From: Mycoplasmatota bacterium
GTDB taxonomy: Bacteria; Bacillota_I; Bacilli_A; MAG-NZ
NCBI GenBank assembly: GCA_018394315.1
Contig: CP074575.1
Span: forward strand, 1,969,501-2,033,500
Length of the DNA: 64,000 nt
Direction of reading: 5' to 3'
Shown: positions 14,983-24,900 of the stretch, piece after piece
How positions within the stretch are numbered: the first letter of the stretch is position 1
Layout: each line of letters starts with the position of its first letter
Made by a program: the position numbers and the translations under genes
Notes under the pieces: generated by a model
What the model saw: only the letters and a program-made list of their open reading frames with translations
What the model was told of the DNA's origin: nothing
Databases searched by the model: none

Positions 14983-17958
14983 TTAAACCTCTATTTCTCC
15001 TATTTTATCAATATTCAAATTAGTTTTCCCATTATGTGTTTCCTGTACACCTCTAAACAATAAGCATTGATCCTTCATAATAATTTTATCATATTTTTCA
15101 TAAACGCTTGGGAAGATAACGCTATCAACAATACCCGTTTCATCCTCTAAAGTTAAAAATGCCATTTTATTATTATTTTTAGTTCTAATCACACTTATTC
15201 TATTTATTTTTGCGATAAATTTGATTTCTTTTGATACGCTAGCATCACTTATTCTATCAAGATTCTTTTCTTTAATTAATCCTAAATATTTATATATAAA
15301 ATGATACTTTAGATTATATCCTAATGTATTTTTCTCATAATCTATAAGCTCATTTAGTGAGTATTCATCATCACTTCCATAATCAAATGATAAGTCAGCG
15401 ATTAACGTCCCGTATTCACTATATTTAGTTGCATCATTAATTTTGCTTACCATTTGTTTTTTACTTAAATTAAATTCATCTAGAGCAGATGAGTAAATTA
15501 AGTTTTCAATAAGTTTTTCATTTAAGAAACTTCTAGTTCTATTTATGAAATCTAAATAATCCGTAAATTCCTTATTATTTCTTTCATCAACGATTTTTTT
15601 AATAGTATTAAAACCTAGATTTCTAACACCAATTAATGGGACCCTTATCTTTCCATTTTCAATTAAATATTTTACCCCACTTTTATTTATACTTGGTGGT
15701 AAAATCTCTAAATCTTTTTCTTTACACTCTCTTAAATATCTAGTAGTAAGGGAATCACTACCAGTTACACTACTTAATAGCACTGTCATGTAGTAAAGTG
15801 GATAATGTACTTTAAGCCATGCACATTGATAGGCAATCATAGCATAAGCTACTGAATGACTTCGGTTAAATCCATAATTAGCAAACTTAACAATATAATC
15901 GTAAATATGATTAGCATCACTCTCTAAATGTCCCATCTCTTTACATTTACGTACAAATCTTACTCTTTCATCATTTAGTGTTTTAAACTCTTTTTTACTT
16001 ACAGCTCTTCTAAGCAGATCAGCTTCAGCTAAAGTGTACCCAGCAAACTCATTAGCGATTTTTATTATTTGCTCTTGATAAACAATTATGCCATATGTAC
16101 TCTTTAAAAACGGTTCTAAGTCCTTATGAATATAGTTGATTCTCTTTCTACCAGTTTTACGAGCAACATATTCAGGGATATTTTCCATTGGTCCTGGTCT
16201 GTGTAAAGCTATAGCCGCTATTACATCTTCAAACTCTGTAACATTTAGCTTTGTTAATAAACTTCTCATCCCTGCTGACTCTAATTGAAATACTCCAAAT
16301 GTATCTGCTCTACCAATTAAATCAAATACTAACTTGTCATCAAAATCTAATTCATATAAGTTGATATCTTTATTTAAATATCTTTTTATCAAATCAACAG
16401 TTTTATCTAAAATAGTTAAATTTCTCAAACCTAAAAAATCCATTTTAAGTAACCCTAATTTTTCTAAATCTTTTGCCTCAAACTGTGTTTGATTTAAGTC
16501 AAACATTCCCTTTTGAATAGGTGAATATTCTAAAATATTTTTTCCACTTATTATTACACCAGCAGCATGTGTAGAAGTATGTCTAGGTAAGCCTTCTATT
16601 TTCGAAGCATAATCTAGTAACATTTCAATTTCATCAAATCCTTTTCTTAACCTACATAAATCCTCTTCTTCCATTAGTTTCTTCAGGTTACTAGCGTTTA
16701 TAGGAATATGCTTTAAAACTTCATCTAAAGTATTAGAATTAATATCTAAAATTTTCGCAACATCTCTTATCGCACTTCTACCTGCAAAAGTTCCAAATGT
16801 AACGATTAAAGAAACGTTATTTACTGAGTATTTGTTTTTTACATACTGAATCATTTCATCACGTTTATTGTCTGGAAAGTCTAGGTCTATATCAGGCATG
16901 CTAAGTCTTTCAGGATTTAAAAATCTCTCAAATAACAGATCATATTTGATTGGGTCGGTATTAGTTATACCTAAAACATAGGATACTAAACTTCCCGCTG
17001 CACTACCTCTTCCTGGACCAACAAATATCTTATTCTTTTTAGCATAAGTAACCAAATCCCATACAATTAAAAAATAATCATTAAAACCCATTTGATTAAT
17101 CATTTTAAGTTCATCAAGTAATCTTTGTTTATAAACATTGATATCAACGTCTAATCTCTTTAAACGTTTCTCTAAACCTTTTTTACATAAAGCAAATAAA
17201 TAGTCTTTACTTGTATAACCATTTAATGGATATTTTGGTAATTGATAAGCTCCGTATTCTATTTCTACATTACATTTATCAGCTAATAATTCACTTTTTT
17301 TATACGCAGCTTCATATTCACTAAATAATAATTTTTCCTCATTCATGCCCTTTAGATAATTAACTCCAAGTGATACATCCTCAAATTCGTACTTAGTACT
17401 TAAATCAATACACCTAAGAGCTTTATAATATAAGTAATCAGACTTATCGATATATTTTACTGGAGATAATGTAATACAATCTACATTATTTACTCTACCT
17501 AATTCTAGAATCTTTGGAGCATAATTTACTTCTAAATCTAAATCATCTACTTGAATACCTAAATAAAAATCAAAATTCTTATATTTTGAAATATCCTCTA
17601 ATATATAATCACCTAAGCTTACAATTATTATCCCTTCGCTAAAATCAGTAAATTTAGATAGATCTATTCCACCTTTTAACTCTATGAAAGAACTAATTTT
17701 ACAAAGATTTAAATATCCAATATTGTTTTTAGCATATAGTAAAAATGGTGTATCTGAGATTCTAGCTTTTAAACCGATAATCGGCTTAATTCCAACCTCT
17801 TTACACTTTAAGTAAAATTTAAAAGCACCATAAAGATTATTATCAGTAATAGCTAATGATTCATATCCTAATTCTTTTGCTTTTACTATTACTTCATCTA
17901 TTCTTACAGTACTATTTAAAAGTGAGTAACATGTAGTTAAATATAGATTTGTTGTCAT
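14983..17958 (-). CDS. dnaE: DNA polymerase III alpha subunit (DnaE) with a degenerate PHP domain
   Basis: This is a replicative C-family DNA polymerase of about 991 residues, on the short side for DnaE. I start it at the ATG at 17958, with a GAGGTACGAA ribosome site, rather than at 17970. The polymerase core has GPGRGSAAGS (about residue 318) and PDIDLDFPD (about 352, two catalytic Asp) with HTSTHAAGVIIS. The C-terminal OB fold is visible (AKINRISVIRTKNN, LTLEDETGIVD). The N-terminal PHP domain has lost metal ligands: the usual HxHSxYSLL reads NLYLTTCYSLL, and the usual TDH reads TDN. It is therefore probably without metal-dependent nuclease activity. A PolC copy, if present, lies outside the window. 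Confidence 0.95.
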   Translation of the reverse strand: MTTNLYLTTCYSLLNSTVRIDEVIVKAKELGYESLAITDNNLYGAFKFYLKCKEVGIKPIIGLKARISDTPFLLYAKNNIGYLNLCKISSFIELKGGIDLSKFTDFSEGIIIVSLGDYILEDISKYKNFDFYLGIQVDDLDLEVNYAPKILELGRVNNVDCITLSPVKYIDKSDYLYYKALRCIDLSTKYEFEDVSLGVNYLKGMNEEKLLFSEYEAAYKKSELLADKCNVEIEYGAYQLPKYPLNGYTSKDYLFALCKKGLEKRLKRLDVDINVYKQRLLDELKMINQMGFNDYFLIVWDLVTYAKKNKIFVGPGRGSAAGSLVSYVLGITNTDPIKYDLLFERFLNPERLSMPDIDLDFPDNKRDEMIQYVKNKYSVNNVSLIVTFGTFAGRSAIRDVAKILDINSNTLDEVLKHIPINASNLKKLMEEEDLCRLRKGFDEIEMLLDYASKIEGLPRHTSTHAAGVIISGKNILEYSPIQKGMFDLNQTQFEAKDLEKLGLLKMDFLGLRNLTILDKTVDLIKRYLNKDINLYELDFDDKLVFDLIGRADTFGVFQLESAGMRSLLTKLNVTEFEDVIAAIALHRPGPMENIPEYVARKTGRKRINYIHKDLEPFLKSTYGIIVYQEQIIKIANEFAGYTLAEADLLRRAVSKKEFKTLNDERVRFVRKCKEMGHLESDANHIYDYIVKFANYGFNRSHSVAYAMIAYQCAWLKVHYPLYYMTVLLSSVTGSDSLTTRYLRECKEKDLEILPPSINKSGVKYLIENGKIRVPLIGVRNLGFNTIKKIVDERNNKEFTDYLDFINRTRSFLNEKLIENLIYSSALDEFNLSKKQMVSKINDATKYSEYGTLIADLSFDYGSDDEYSLNELIDYEKNTLGYNLKYHFIYKYLGLIKEKNLDRISDASVSKEIKFIAKINRISVIRTKNNNKMAFLTLEDETGIVDSVIFPSVYEKYDKIIMKDQCLLFRGVQETHNGKTNLNIDKIGEIEV

Positions 17959-17970
17959 TTCGTACCTCAA

Positions 17971-17995
17971 ATAAAAATGGATATCTTCTATCCAT
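17971..17995 (-). terminator. Intrinsic terminator of the surface beta-propeller gene
   Basis: Stem ATGGATA / TATCCAT (17995-17989 with 17983-17977), a 5-nt loop and a TTTTTATTT tail on the minus strand. It lies immediately before the dnaE ribosome site. Confidence 0.8.
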
Positions 17996-18009
17996 AATTA
18001 TAACATAAA

Positions 18010-19671
18010 TCATTTCTTCCTTTTATACCAATAAATAATTGCTGGGATTAAACAGACTCCCACAAGCAAATAACGATAATCAAAATCCTTATCAATAGTC
18101 TCAGGTATAAAATATTCTTTTTCTTCACTGAAATTATAAAACTTACTCTCCTGAACAACACTTTTTCTAACTTCAAAATCTAGTACTTTTTTAGCGTTAT
18201 TGGCTCCAGTTACAATTAATTCATATTCTCCTGTTTCAGTTAATTGAAACCCAGTTTCAATTAACTCACCATTTAAGTAACCAATTCCGTTAAAGAAAAG
18301 ATTAACTGAGTCATAATAGAGAGTTTTATTTATGTTTGTGTAAAACTCTACTTTATCAATTAATAAATCAGAATAATAGTTATACTTTGAAACTTCAGCA
18401 TAACTACACTTTTTATATTCACCAAATATGTCACTTCTATATGGATCACCAATATACAACTCATCTAATTCAATTAAGTTATTATTAAGATATAACTCGT
18501 TATTAGAACCACTTATAAAGTTTACACTTTCAACTACACCTTTATTTACACTAGTGCTATCAGTATAAATAACCTTAATTCCATCACTTTCAATTACATC
18601 AATTATTACTCCATTTGCAGTAAACTCGACTTCATCGATACTTAATTTTGGTATATACTTCTCTTTCTTAATAGTTCCGCCATAGATAATATTTCCCAAA
18701 CTAGTTTCACTAACTCCAGTTACTATATTTAAATCTGTATTAATTCCATTAAACTCGCCATCATAAATTCCAACTATCCCTTTACTGTTACTAAACTCCT
18801 GTTTTTCATGTTTACCTACACTTCCACTCACATAGATATCACTCTTAATTTTATCAATATTTGAGTAGATACTAATACTACTAGATCTATCTGTATAAGT
18901 TCTTTCTAATTCAAAATCGTCATTAAGTTCCATAATTAAACCTCTTTGTCCAGTAACACCAAAATCAGTTGTTGTGGTCGATCCAACTAGGATAATAGAT
19001 TTATCAACCAAAATATCATGGATGATATCATCACCAGTATACGAATAAGACTTAAACATAATAATATTTCCTAAATCATCTACTTTGAAAATAAATGCGT
19101 CATCCGATATTCCTGTATCAATATATCCTGAGAAAATATAACCTTCTTTATAATCTACAGAACTTATAGTGAAATCTAATTTTTCTTCATGACTATTTAA
19201 CCATTTAAGTTCTCCATTTAAATCAAGAGCCAAAAATAATCCCGACTTAAAATTACTTGATGTGTTTCCAAGTAAATCATGGTCGACCGAAAAAGACTCA
19301 CCAGCAACAACAATCTCTTCACCACAATATACACTATTAAAAATATCACTATTACTTCCACCAAATATTCTAAACCACTCAATCTCATCATCTTTGTACT
19401 TAACTATAATTCCATCTAATCCACCATAATAATCTCCAAGTCTTACAGCACCACCAACCGCAATAAAGCCGTCATCTAAAACACAAACATCCCTGAAAAT
19501 AATATTCTTACCATATTCAGCTAGCTCTACTTTCTCGCTTAATATTAACTCAAAGGCATCTTCAACTATATAGTCACCATCAATTTCATCAACCATTGAT
19601 TCATCAATAATATCTGCTGACACAATAATTATTAATTTAATAAATAAAAAAAGACAAATAAATTTCTTCAT
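18010..19671 (-). CDS. Membrane-anchored extracellular beta-propeller-type protein, function unknown
   Basis: The 553-residue protein has an N-terminal signal sequence (MKKFICLFLFIKLIIIVSAD) and a C-terminal membrane segment (about residues 529-548, LLVGVCLIPAIIYWY) ending in KRKK, so the bulk faces outside and is tethered to the membrane. Residues about 45-290 contain repeats of the form DGFIAVGG...DGIIVKYKDDEIEWFRIFGGSNSD, like the SBBP-type bacterial beta-propeller (an update of a value such as 'continues to follow a record'). The C-terminal part (about 440-500) looks like an Ig or bacterial adhesin fold (GTGEYELIVTGANNAKK-like). No catalytic motif was found. Acidic composition is high. 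It is a single gene between dnaE and a hydrolase, closed by its own terminator. Confidence 0.55.
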   Translation of the reverse strand: MKKFICLFLFIKLIIIVSADIIDESMVDEIDGDYIVEDAFELILSEKVELAEYGKNIIFRDVCVLDDGFIAVGGAVRLGDYYGGLDGIIVKYKDDEIEWFRIFGGSNSDIFNSVYCGEEIVVAGESFSVDHDLLGNTSSNFKSGLFLALDLNGELKWLNSHEEKLDFTISSVDYKEGYIFSGYIDTGISDDAFIFKVDDLGNIIMFKSYSYTGDDIIHDILVDKSIILVGSTTTTDFGVTGQRGLIMELNDDFELERTYTDRSSSISIYSNIDKIKSDIYVSGSVGKHEKQEFSNSKGIVGIYDGEFNGINTDLNIVTGVSETSLGNIIYGGTIKKEKYIPKLSIDEVEFTANGVIIDVIESDGIKVIYTDSTSVNKGVVESVNFISGSNNELYLNNNLIELDELYIGDPYRSDIFGEYKKCSYAEVSKYNYYSDLLIDKVEFYTNINKTLYYDSVNLFFNGIGYLNGELIETGFQLTETGEYELIVTGANNAKKVLDFEVRKSVVQESKFYNFSEEKEYFIPETIDKDFDYRYLLVGVCLIPAIIYWYKRKK

Positions 19672-19715
19672 TCAATCACCTATAGAAATATTTGTCATAT
19701 TTTAATTTTTTACTC

Positions 19716-20513
19716 TTATGCAACATAAACTAATGATTCTTTTTCAATATCGCCGTATAGAAAATCGTAAATTTCCTCAAATATTAGTGACTTATAATTA
19801 GAGGATAAAATCCTATGTCCTACTCCACTAAGCAAAACTAATCTCTTATCATTAGAATGAATTTTTTTAAAAATGAAGACACTTGATTGTAAAGGTACTA
19901 ATTCATCAAACTCTGCATGATAAATTCTAACAGGAATATCTAAATCAATTTTTTTCTTTAATCTAGAAACAAGTCTAGTAAAATTTATAAAAGGTCCTAC
20001 CGTTACTTTTGAAATTCTATCCACGAAATTAACATATGATGATCCTTTATCCTTATACTCATTATTAATAAAGTTTTGTACTTTATTAACTCTACCCTCA
20101 TGATCAGCTTTAAGTAATTCACCTAGTTTAGGAAAATCTTCATTACTGACCATATGAATCAAATCCTTTAATACTTGTGAACCTTGACCGTATTTAAAAG
20201 CAGGAGAGATTAAAACTAGTTTGTCAGCTCCAAACTTACTAGCTAAATATGAAGCTATTACTCCCCCCATAGAAAAGCCAATTATAAATACTTTCTTGTA
20301 ATTTTCTTTATACTCAATAAATTCTTTTTCAACTTGTTCAATACACTTACGGTAATTAAAATGATTAATATTTTCACCCAAACCATGGCCTTGCAAATTA
20401 GTTAAATAATAGTCATAAATACCATTATTTTTTAAAAACTCAGCAAAATATCTAAACGTAGTTTGACCATCCTCCATAAATCCATGAACGCAAAACAATC
20501 CGACTTCCTTCAT
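19716..20513 (-). CDS. Alpha/beta hydrolase (lipase/carboxylesterase-like)
   Basis: The 265-residue serine hydrolase starts at the ATG at 20513 with an AATAGGAG ribosome site. A longer frame reaches 20576 but would run through a terminator and the promoter, so I reject it. Motifs are the oxyanion region CVHGFMED (about residues 6-13), LQGHG (about 42), the nucleophile elbow GFSMGG (Ser about 79), then the acid in HAEFDELVPL and the catalytic His in GVGHRILSS. It resembles bacterial monoacylglycerol lipases and carboxylesterases, but the substrate is not predictable. It has no signal peptide and is probably cytosolic. Confidence 0.82.
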   Translation of the reverse strand: MKEVGLFCVHGFMEDGQTTFRYFAEFLKNNGIYDYYLTNLQGHGLGENINHFNYRKCIEQVEKEFIEYKENYKKVFIIGFSMGGVIASYLASKFGADKLVLISPAFKYGQGSQVLKDLIHMVSNEDFPKLGELLKADHEGRVNKVQNFINNEYKDKGSSYVNFVDRISKVTVGPFINFTRLVSRLKKKIDLDIPVRIYHAEFDELVPLQSSVFIFKKIHSNDKRLVLLSGVGHRILSSNYKSLIFEEIYDFLYGDIEKESLVYVA

Positions 20514-20531
20514 ACGACCACTCCTATTACC

Positions 20532-20561
20532 ATTATATAACAAAAACAGACTATTTGTTAA
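20532..20561 (-). promoter_or_regulatory. Promoter of the alpha/beta hydrolase gene, overlapping the preceding terminator
   Basis: -35 TTAACA (20561-20556), an 18-bp spacer and -10 TATAAT (20537-20532). The -35 lies in the loop of the upstream gene's terminator hairpin. Confidence 0.55.
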
Positions 20562-20573
20562 TAATAGTCTGTT
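20541..20573 (-). terminator. Intrinsic terminator of the amidase lipoprotein gene
   Basis: An 11-bp perfect stem AACAGACTATT / AATAGTCTGTT (20573-20563 with 20555-20545) with a 7-nt loop and a T tail on the minus strand. Confidence 0.88.
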
Positions 20574-20578
20574 CATTA

Positions 20579-21808
20579 TTATAAAATTTGGTCATATATA
20601 GTTTGAACTAAATCTTTGAATCTATCAAATCCATATCTATCAAATATATCATGTGGACAATACTTACCACTTGCATCGTAGTGAGTGATGATATTTTCAA
20701 TAGGAATATTATATTCAAGCATCATTCTGGCTGTTAAAACGGCCGCATTATATGTTGCTTGATCTTTTGTTTCGTCATCATGAGTTAAAGATTTAGCTAT
20801 CTCAATTCCAATAGAGTTTCTGTTGTAAGAATTAACTCCATCCCCATCTCCTGCGTGCCATGCATTATAGTTTGTATCCATACCTTGCCATACTTCATTT
20901 TCATCAACAGCAAAATGAAATGATGTAAATGATGTATTGTTAGTATTATGTAAATAATTAATCTCATTATATGCACTAGCCGTATTACCAGTATTATGAA
21001 TCACAATATATGTAGGTGTCATCTCATATCCTACTTTTTTATGAGATAAATCTAGTAAGTTTTTATTTATTACTAAATCTAAATTGATTTCTTCTGTATT
21101 TTCTTCTATAACTTCTACAGTTCTTTTTATGCTATTTTTATTCCCGCTTTCATCAGTAGCAGTGTATATAATCTCATAACTACCACTTACACCATCATCA
21201 ACTATACCTTCTACTTCTATTTGACAAGTACTATAGTCACTACAAACAGCACCATCATCAATATATTCTGTTCCTAAATCTATTGAAACAATTGCTTCAC
21301 CAATAAGTTCAATGATTGGATTAACAGTATCAGTCACTTTTACAGTTCTAATTACTTCATCCGAATTACCACTAGAATCATAAACAGTGTATTTAACTGT
21401 GTATTCTCCAATATTTTGAATATCAACGTTAGAATCAACTCTAACTTCTAAATTTTCATCATAATTATCGCTTGTATCTACACCTGGATCTAAAAACTCT
21501 TCACCTAATTCTAAGTCTATTTCAGTACTTCCCTTTAAATCAATATCAGGATCACTTGAATCAACTACTTCAACAACTATTAAGTTATTCTGTCCATTAG
21601 ATTCATACTCGATTAAGTATTTCCCAACCACATTTACATTTACATATGATCCTACAAGTCCATCTAATCCAAAGTCCTTAATAAACTCCTCCCAGTCAGG
21701 CTCAGGACTTCCTACGTCTATCTTTGTGTCTTGTTCAACCACCAAAGGTTCGATAGTAATAGTGCATCCAGACAAAAATAAAATAAAAAGCAACAGTAAC
21801 TTCTTCAT
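20579..21808 (-). CDS. Lipoprotein N-acetylmuramoyl-L-alanine amidase with Ig-like (DUF5011) domains
   Basis: This is a surface lipoprotein of about 409 residues. I start it at MKKLLLLF (21808), preceded by GGGGG, rather than at 21835. The signal peptide ends in the lipobox LSGC. Residues about 80-230 carry two bacterial Ig-like domains of the DUF5011/HYR kind, recognisable by DLELGEEFLDPGVDTSD and DLGTEYIDDGAVCSD with YTVYDSSGN and YTATDESGN. The C-terminal 150 residues are an Amidase_2 domain: YIVIHNTGN, SFHFAVDE, WHAGDG, IGIEIAKS and ITHYDASGKYCP, including the zinc ligands. It would cleave the amide between muramic acid and L-Ala in peptidoglycan, which implies that this organism has a wall. 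Confidence 0.9.
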   Translation of the reverse strand: MKKLLLLFILFLSGCTITIEPLVVEQDTKIDVGSPEPDWEEFIKDFGLDGLVGSYVNVNVVGKYLIEYESNGQNNLIVVEVVDSSDPDIDLKGSTEIDLELGEEFLDPGVDTSDNYDENLEVRVDSNVDIQNIGEYTVKYTVYDSSGNSDEVIRTVKVTDTVNPIIELIGEAIVSIDLGTEYIDDGAVCSDYSTCQIEVEGIVDDGVSGSYEIIYTATDESGNKNSIKRTVEVIEENTEEINLDLVINKNLLDLSHKKVGYEMTPTYIVIHNTGNTASAYNEINYLHNTNNTSFTSFHFAVDENEVWQGMDTNYNAWHAGDGDGVNSYNRNSIGIEIAKSLTHDDETKDQATYNAAVLTARMMLEYNIPIENIITHYDASGKYCPHDIFDRYGFDRFKDLVQTIYDQIL

Positions 21809-21887
21809 TGTATACCCCCATATACACACACTCATATTAATTAAATTCTATCACGATTCGACACACAAATTGGCTGGTTATATATGT

Positions 21888-21918
21888 AAAAAAAAGAGAC
21901 ATCCTGTAGATGTCTCTT
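21888..21918 (-). terminator. Intrinsic terminator of the HRDC-helicase gene
   Basis: Stem AAGAGACAT / ATGTCTCTT (21918-21910 with 21902-21894), loop of 7 nt, with an 8-base T run on the minus strand. Confidence 0.9.
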
Positions 21919-21935
21919 AAAACTTTTAATTAAAC

Positions 21936-24900
21936 TTACATACTAATCATCTTCTTAATTTTGTTAATTTCACTAGCTTTATCATCCCACCAATTTTTAA
22001 GCCATATATCATAAACTGAGATATCTCTTGTTCTTAGATATTCACCTTTAAAATAATTATCCCTAATTATATTACCATTATATGAGTCGTTTATTATTAT
22101 TCCAGCTTGAGCTTGGGTCTCTTTGTCTCTTACCAAAAGATCAATTGTGCCATCAATTACGAAATCAAGATTTATAACACTTAAATTATATTTACTACAA
22201 GTCTTTTTAAAGTCCTTATAGAAATCACTGTTAGGTGTCTTAGATTTAACTATTTCTCTATCCAAGTTGGCGAGTATCCTCTTTTGTTCCAGCTTATCAC
22301 TCTTACTTACTGACACTGCATATTTTAAGTATTCGATTAATAATTTTGGTCCTACTGAATCAAGATCACCTACACTGAAGTTATATGGATCAAATGACAA
22401 GAATACATAGACTTTATACTTAGCTCTCGTGATAGCTACATTTAATCTATTTTCTCCATTTAGTTGATTTAACCAACCAAACTGTCTAATCATCTTACCA
22501 TCAATATTTTTACCATATCCAATTGATATAATTATTATATCTCTTTCATCACCTTGAACATTTTCAATATTCTTAACAAATATGTATTCACTTTGCTCAG
22601 TATTTCCTCGGTAAAATTCTTGTTCATATAGAATCCTAAATTCTTGATTATTTCTTGTGAAATCTTCGATTAATTCTTCAATTAGATCTCGCTGAGGGCT
22701 ATTGAATGTAATGATACCAACTGTAGTACTTCTTTCCTTTTTCTTCAATACTTCATAAAGTTTCATCACAACAGCTTTCGCTTCTTCTATATTATGTTTA
22801 TTCTCCCAGATACCATTTTCTACACTTAATACCTCGATTGGTGGATTATTAATGTCATAATATTTATATGGTGGAACAATTAATTTACCATGATAAAATG
22901 CATAGTTTGAAAAGTTTATAATTTCCTGATAATTAGCTCGGTAATGATAATTCAAATATGTTCTTTCATACTTCATATTCGCAATATCTAATAAACTATC
23001 CTGGTCTTGAATTTGCATATCATCTAGTAAGTAGTCATCTGGGTCTTTTAATCCCTCAACCCTACCAAAACCTAAACTAGATGGTTTTAACTGATGACTG
23101 TCTCCAGATACAACAGTCTTCTTTGACCTATATAAAGCAGGAATCGATTTTTCAACGTACATCTGTGAAGCCTCATCAAAAATACATAATGAGAATAGGT
23201 CTTTGTATAAAGGTAAAATTGAGCTTACAACTTCTGGTGTTACTATCCATAGTTTAATCGAATTAAATAATTCATAGCTATACTTTCTTACAAACTTACC
23301 CACGCTAGGTTTTCTTTTCGCTTTCAATATTTTCATCATCTTCGAATATTGTTTATAGTTAACTAATCTTGATATATTTATTTTTAAAATTTTTTCTAAA
23401 ATATTCATATTGTTGATTTCTATTTTACTAAATCCATTTCTTATAAAATCTATACTTTTATTATATTTTTCAATTGTTTTAAGAGTTTTAGAGTTCTCCT
23501 TACTAAACTTATTTATTAAAATATTAGCTATGATAGTAATAGTTTCTTTATAATTAAGTTCTAAATCTAATTCATTATTATTTAAATAATGCCAAACTCT
23601 TTTTTCTCTTGTACTTAATTCATCATACACTTTTTTAGCTTTTATAGTTTTTGTATAAGATTCAACAATATAGTCATTTAGAATAGACAATTGGTTTAAT
23701 TTTCTGATTAATTTATTTATCTTGAAATAACCCCTAAAATATTTTCGCAGTCTAAAACTTAGCTTAATAGAATTAATATTATTTGTTAAAAACTTTTTAA
23801 GTTTTGGTAAGTCTTCTAAATCGTTTTTCTCCGAAATATAATCAGAAACAATCTGGTTAAAGTAGTGTATATCTTCATATAACAAGTCATCTTTTACATA
23901 TTTGAATGTCGAATACTCTTTTGTATGCTCTTGATAATGTCTGATTAATTTCTTAGTTTCTTCACTCATTATTCTTTTTAATGATTCACTTATTAAAGCA
24001 AATTTTGTTCTCTTAAAATACTTATTATATAGTCTCTTTACTTTAAAATACTTTGTTCTAGCAACTTTCTCACTTAAATCATATTTAGGATATTTTTTTA
24101 ATAAATCATTATAAGTTACTCCATTTAAACATTTAGCATTTATTTTTTCTTCTAACAACTTAATCTTATTAAGATTATCTTTCATGCTGAGTTCTATTGA
24201 TTTAGTATTATTCACATGACTTTCATCACTAGTTTTAAGTGTAAAGATGTCATGTAATTGTTCATAAAAGGCTAATTTATTACTAGAAGTATCGATAATC
24301 ATAGAGTAATTCCTAACTTTTCCTAAACGTGAATAAATTACATCAATAGCTGCTTTTTTTTCTGCTATCATTAAACAATTTCCATTATTTAATATCTCAT
24401 TAGATATAATCGATACAATTGCCTGACTCTTCCCTGTACCGGGTGGCCCTTCAATTACTACTGAATCGACTTTATTTAATTTGTCAATTACATTTCTTTG
24501 AGAATAGTCTAGGTTCCTAATTTGATTAATATTAAGCTCCTTATTAACTTCATTACCTAATTTATTAGGAGCTCGTCTATCAAACAGTAAATCATATAAA
24601 TTACTATTTAGTTTATTTTCCATTTTAATATAATTAATATCTCTTTGTATTAAATTGGAAAAGTTAGAAAACTTTCCTAATATCATATATTTTTTTAGTT
24701 TGAACCCTGTTTTAAACTTATCAACATTTACTTCTCCTAAACTTTGATGATTTGTATCTTTAAGTTGACTAAACTCTAATCCATAAGTTTTATAAATGTT
24801 AGCTAAGTATGCGATATATTCAGTGTAAGTGATGTTATTAATATCTACTTCTACATCTTGAATCTCTTGATGTTGTTTTGTGTTAAGTTTCATATTAGCT

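Noticed and set aside
20514-20576. Longer N-terminus for the alpha/beta hydrolase
   Set aside because: These codons coincide with the upstream gene's terminator and the hydrolase's own promoter and ribosome site.
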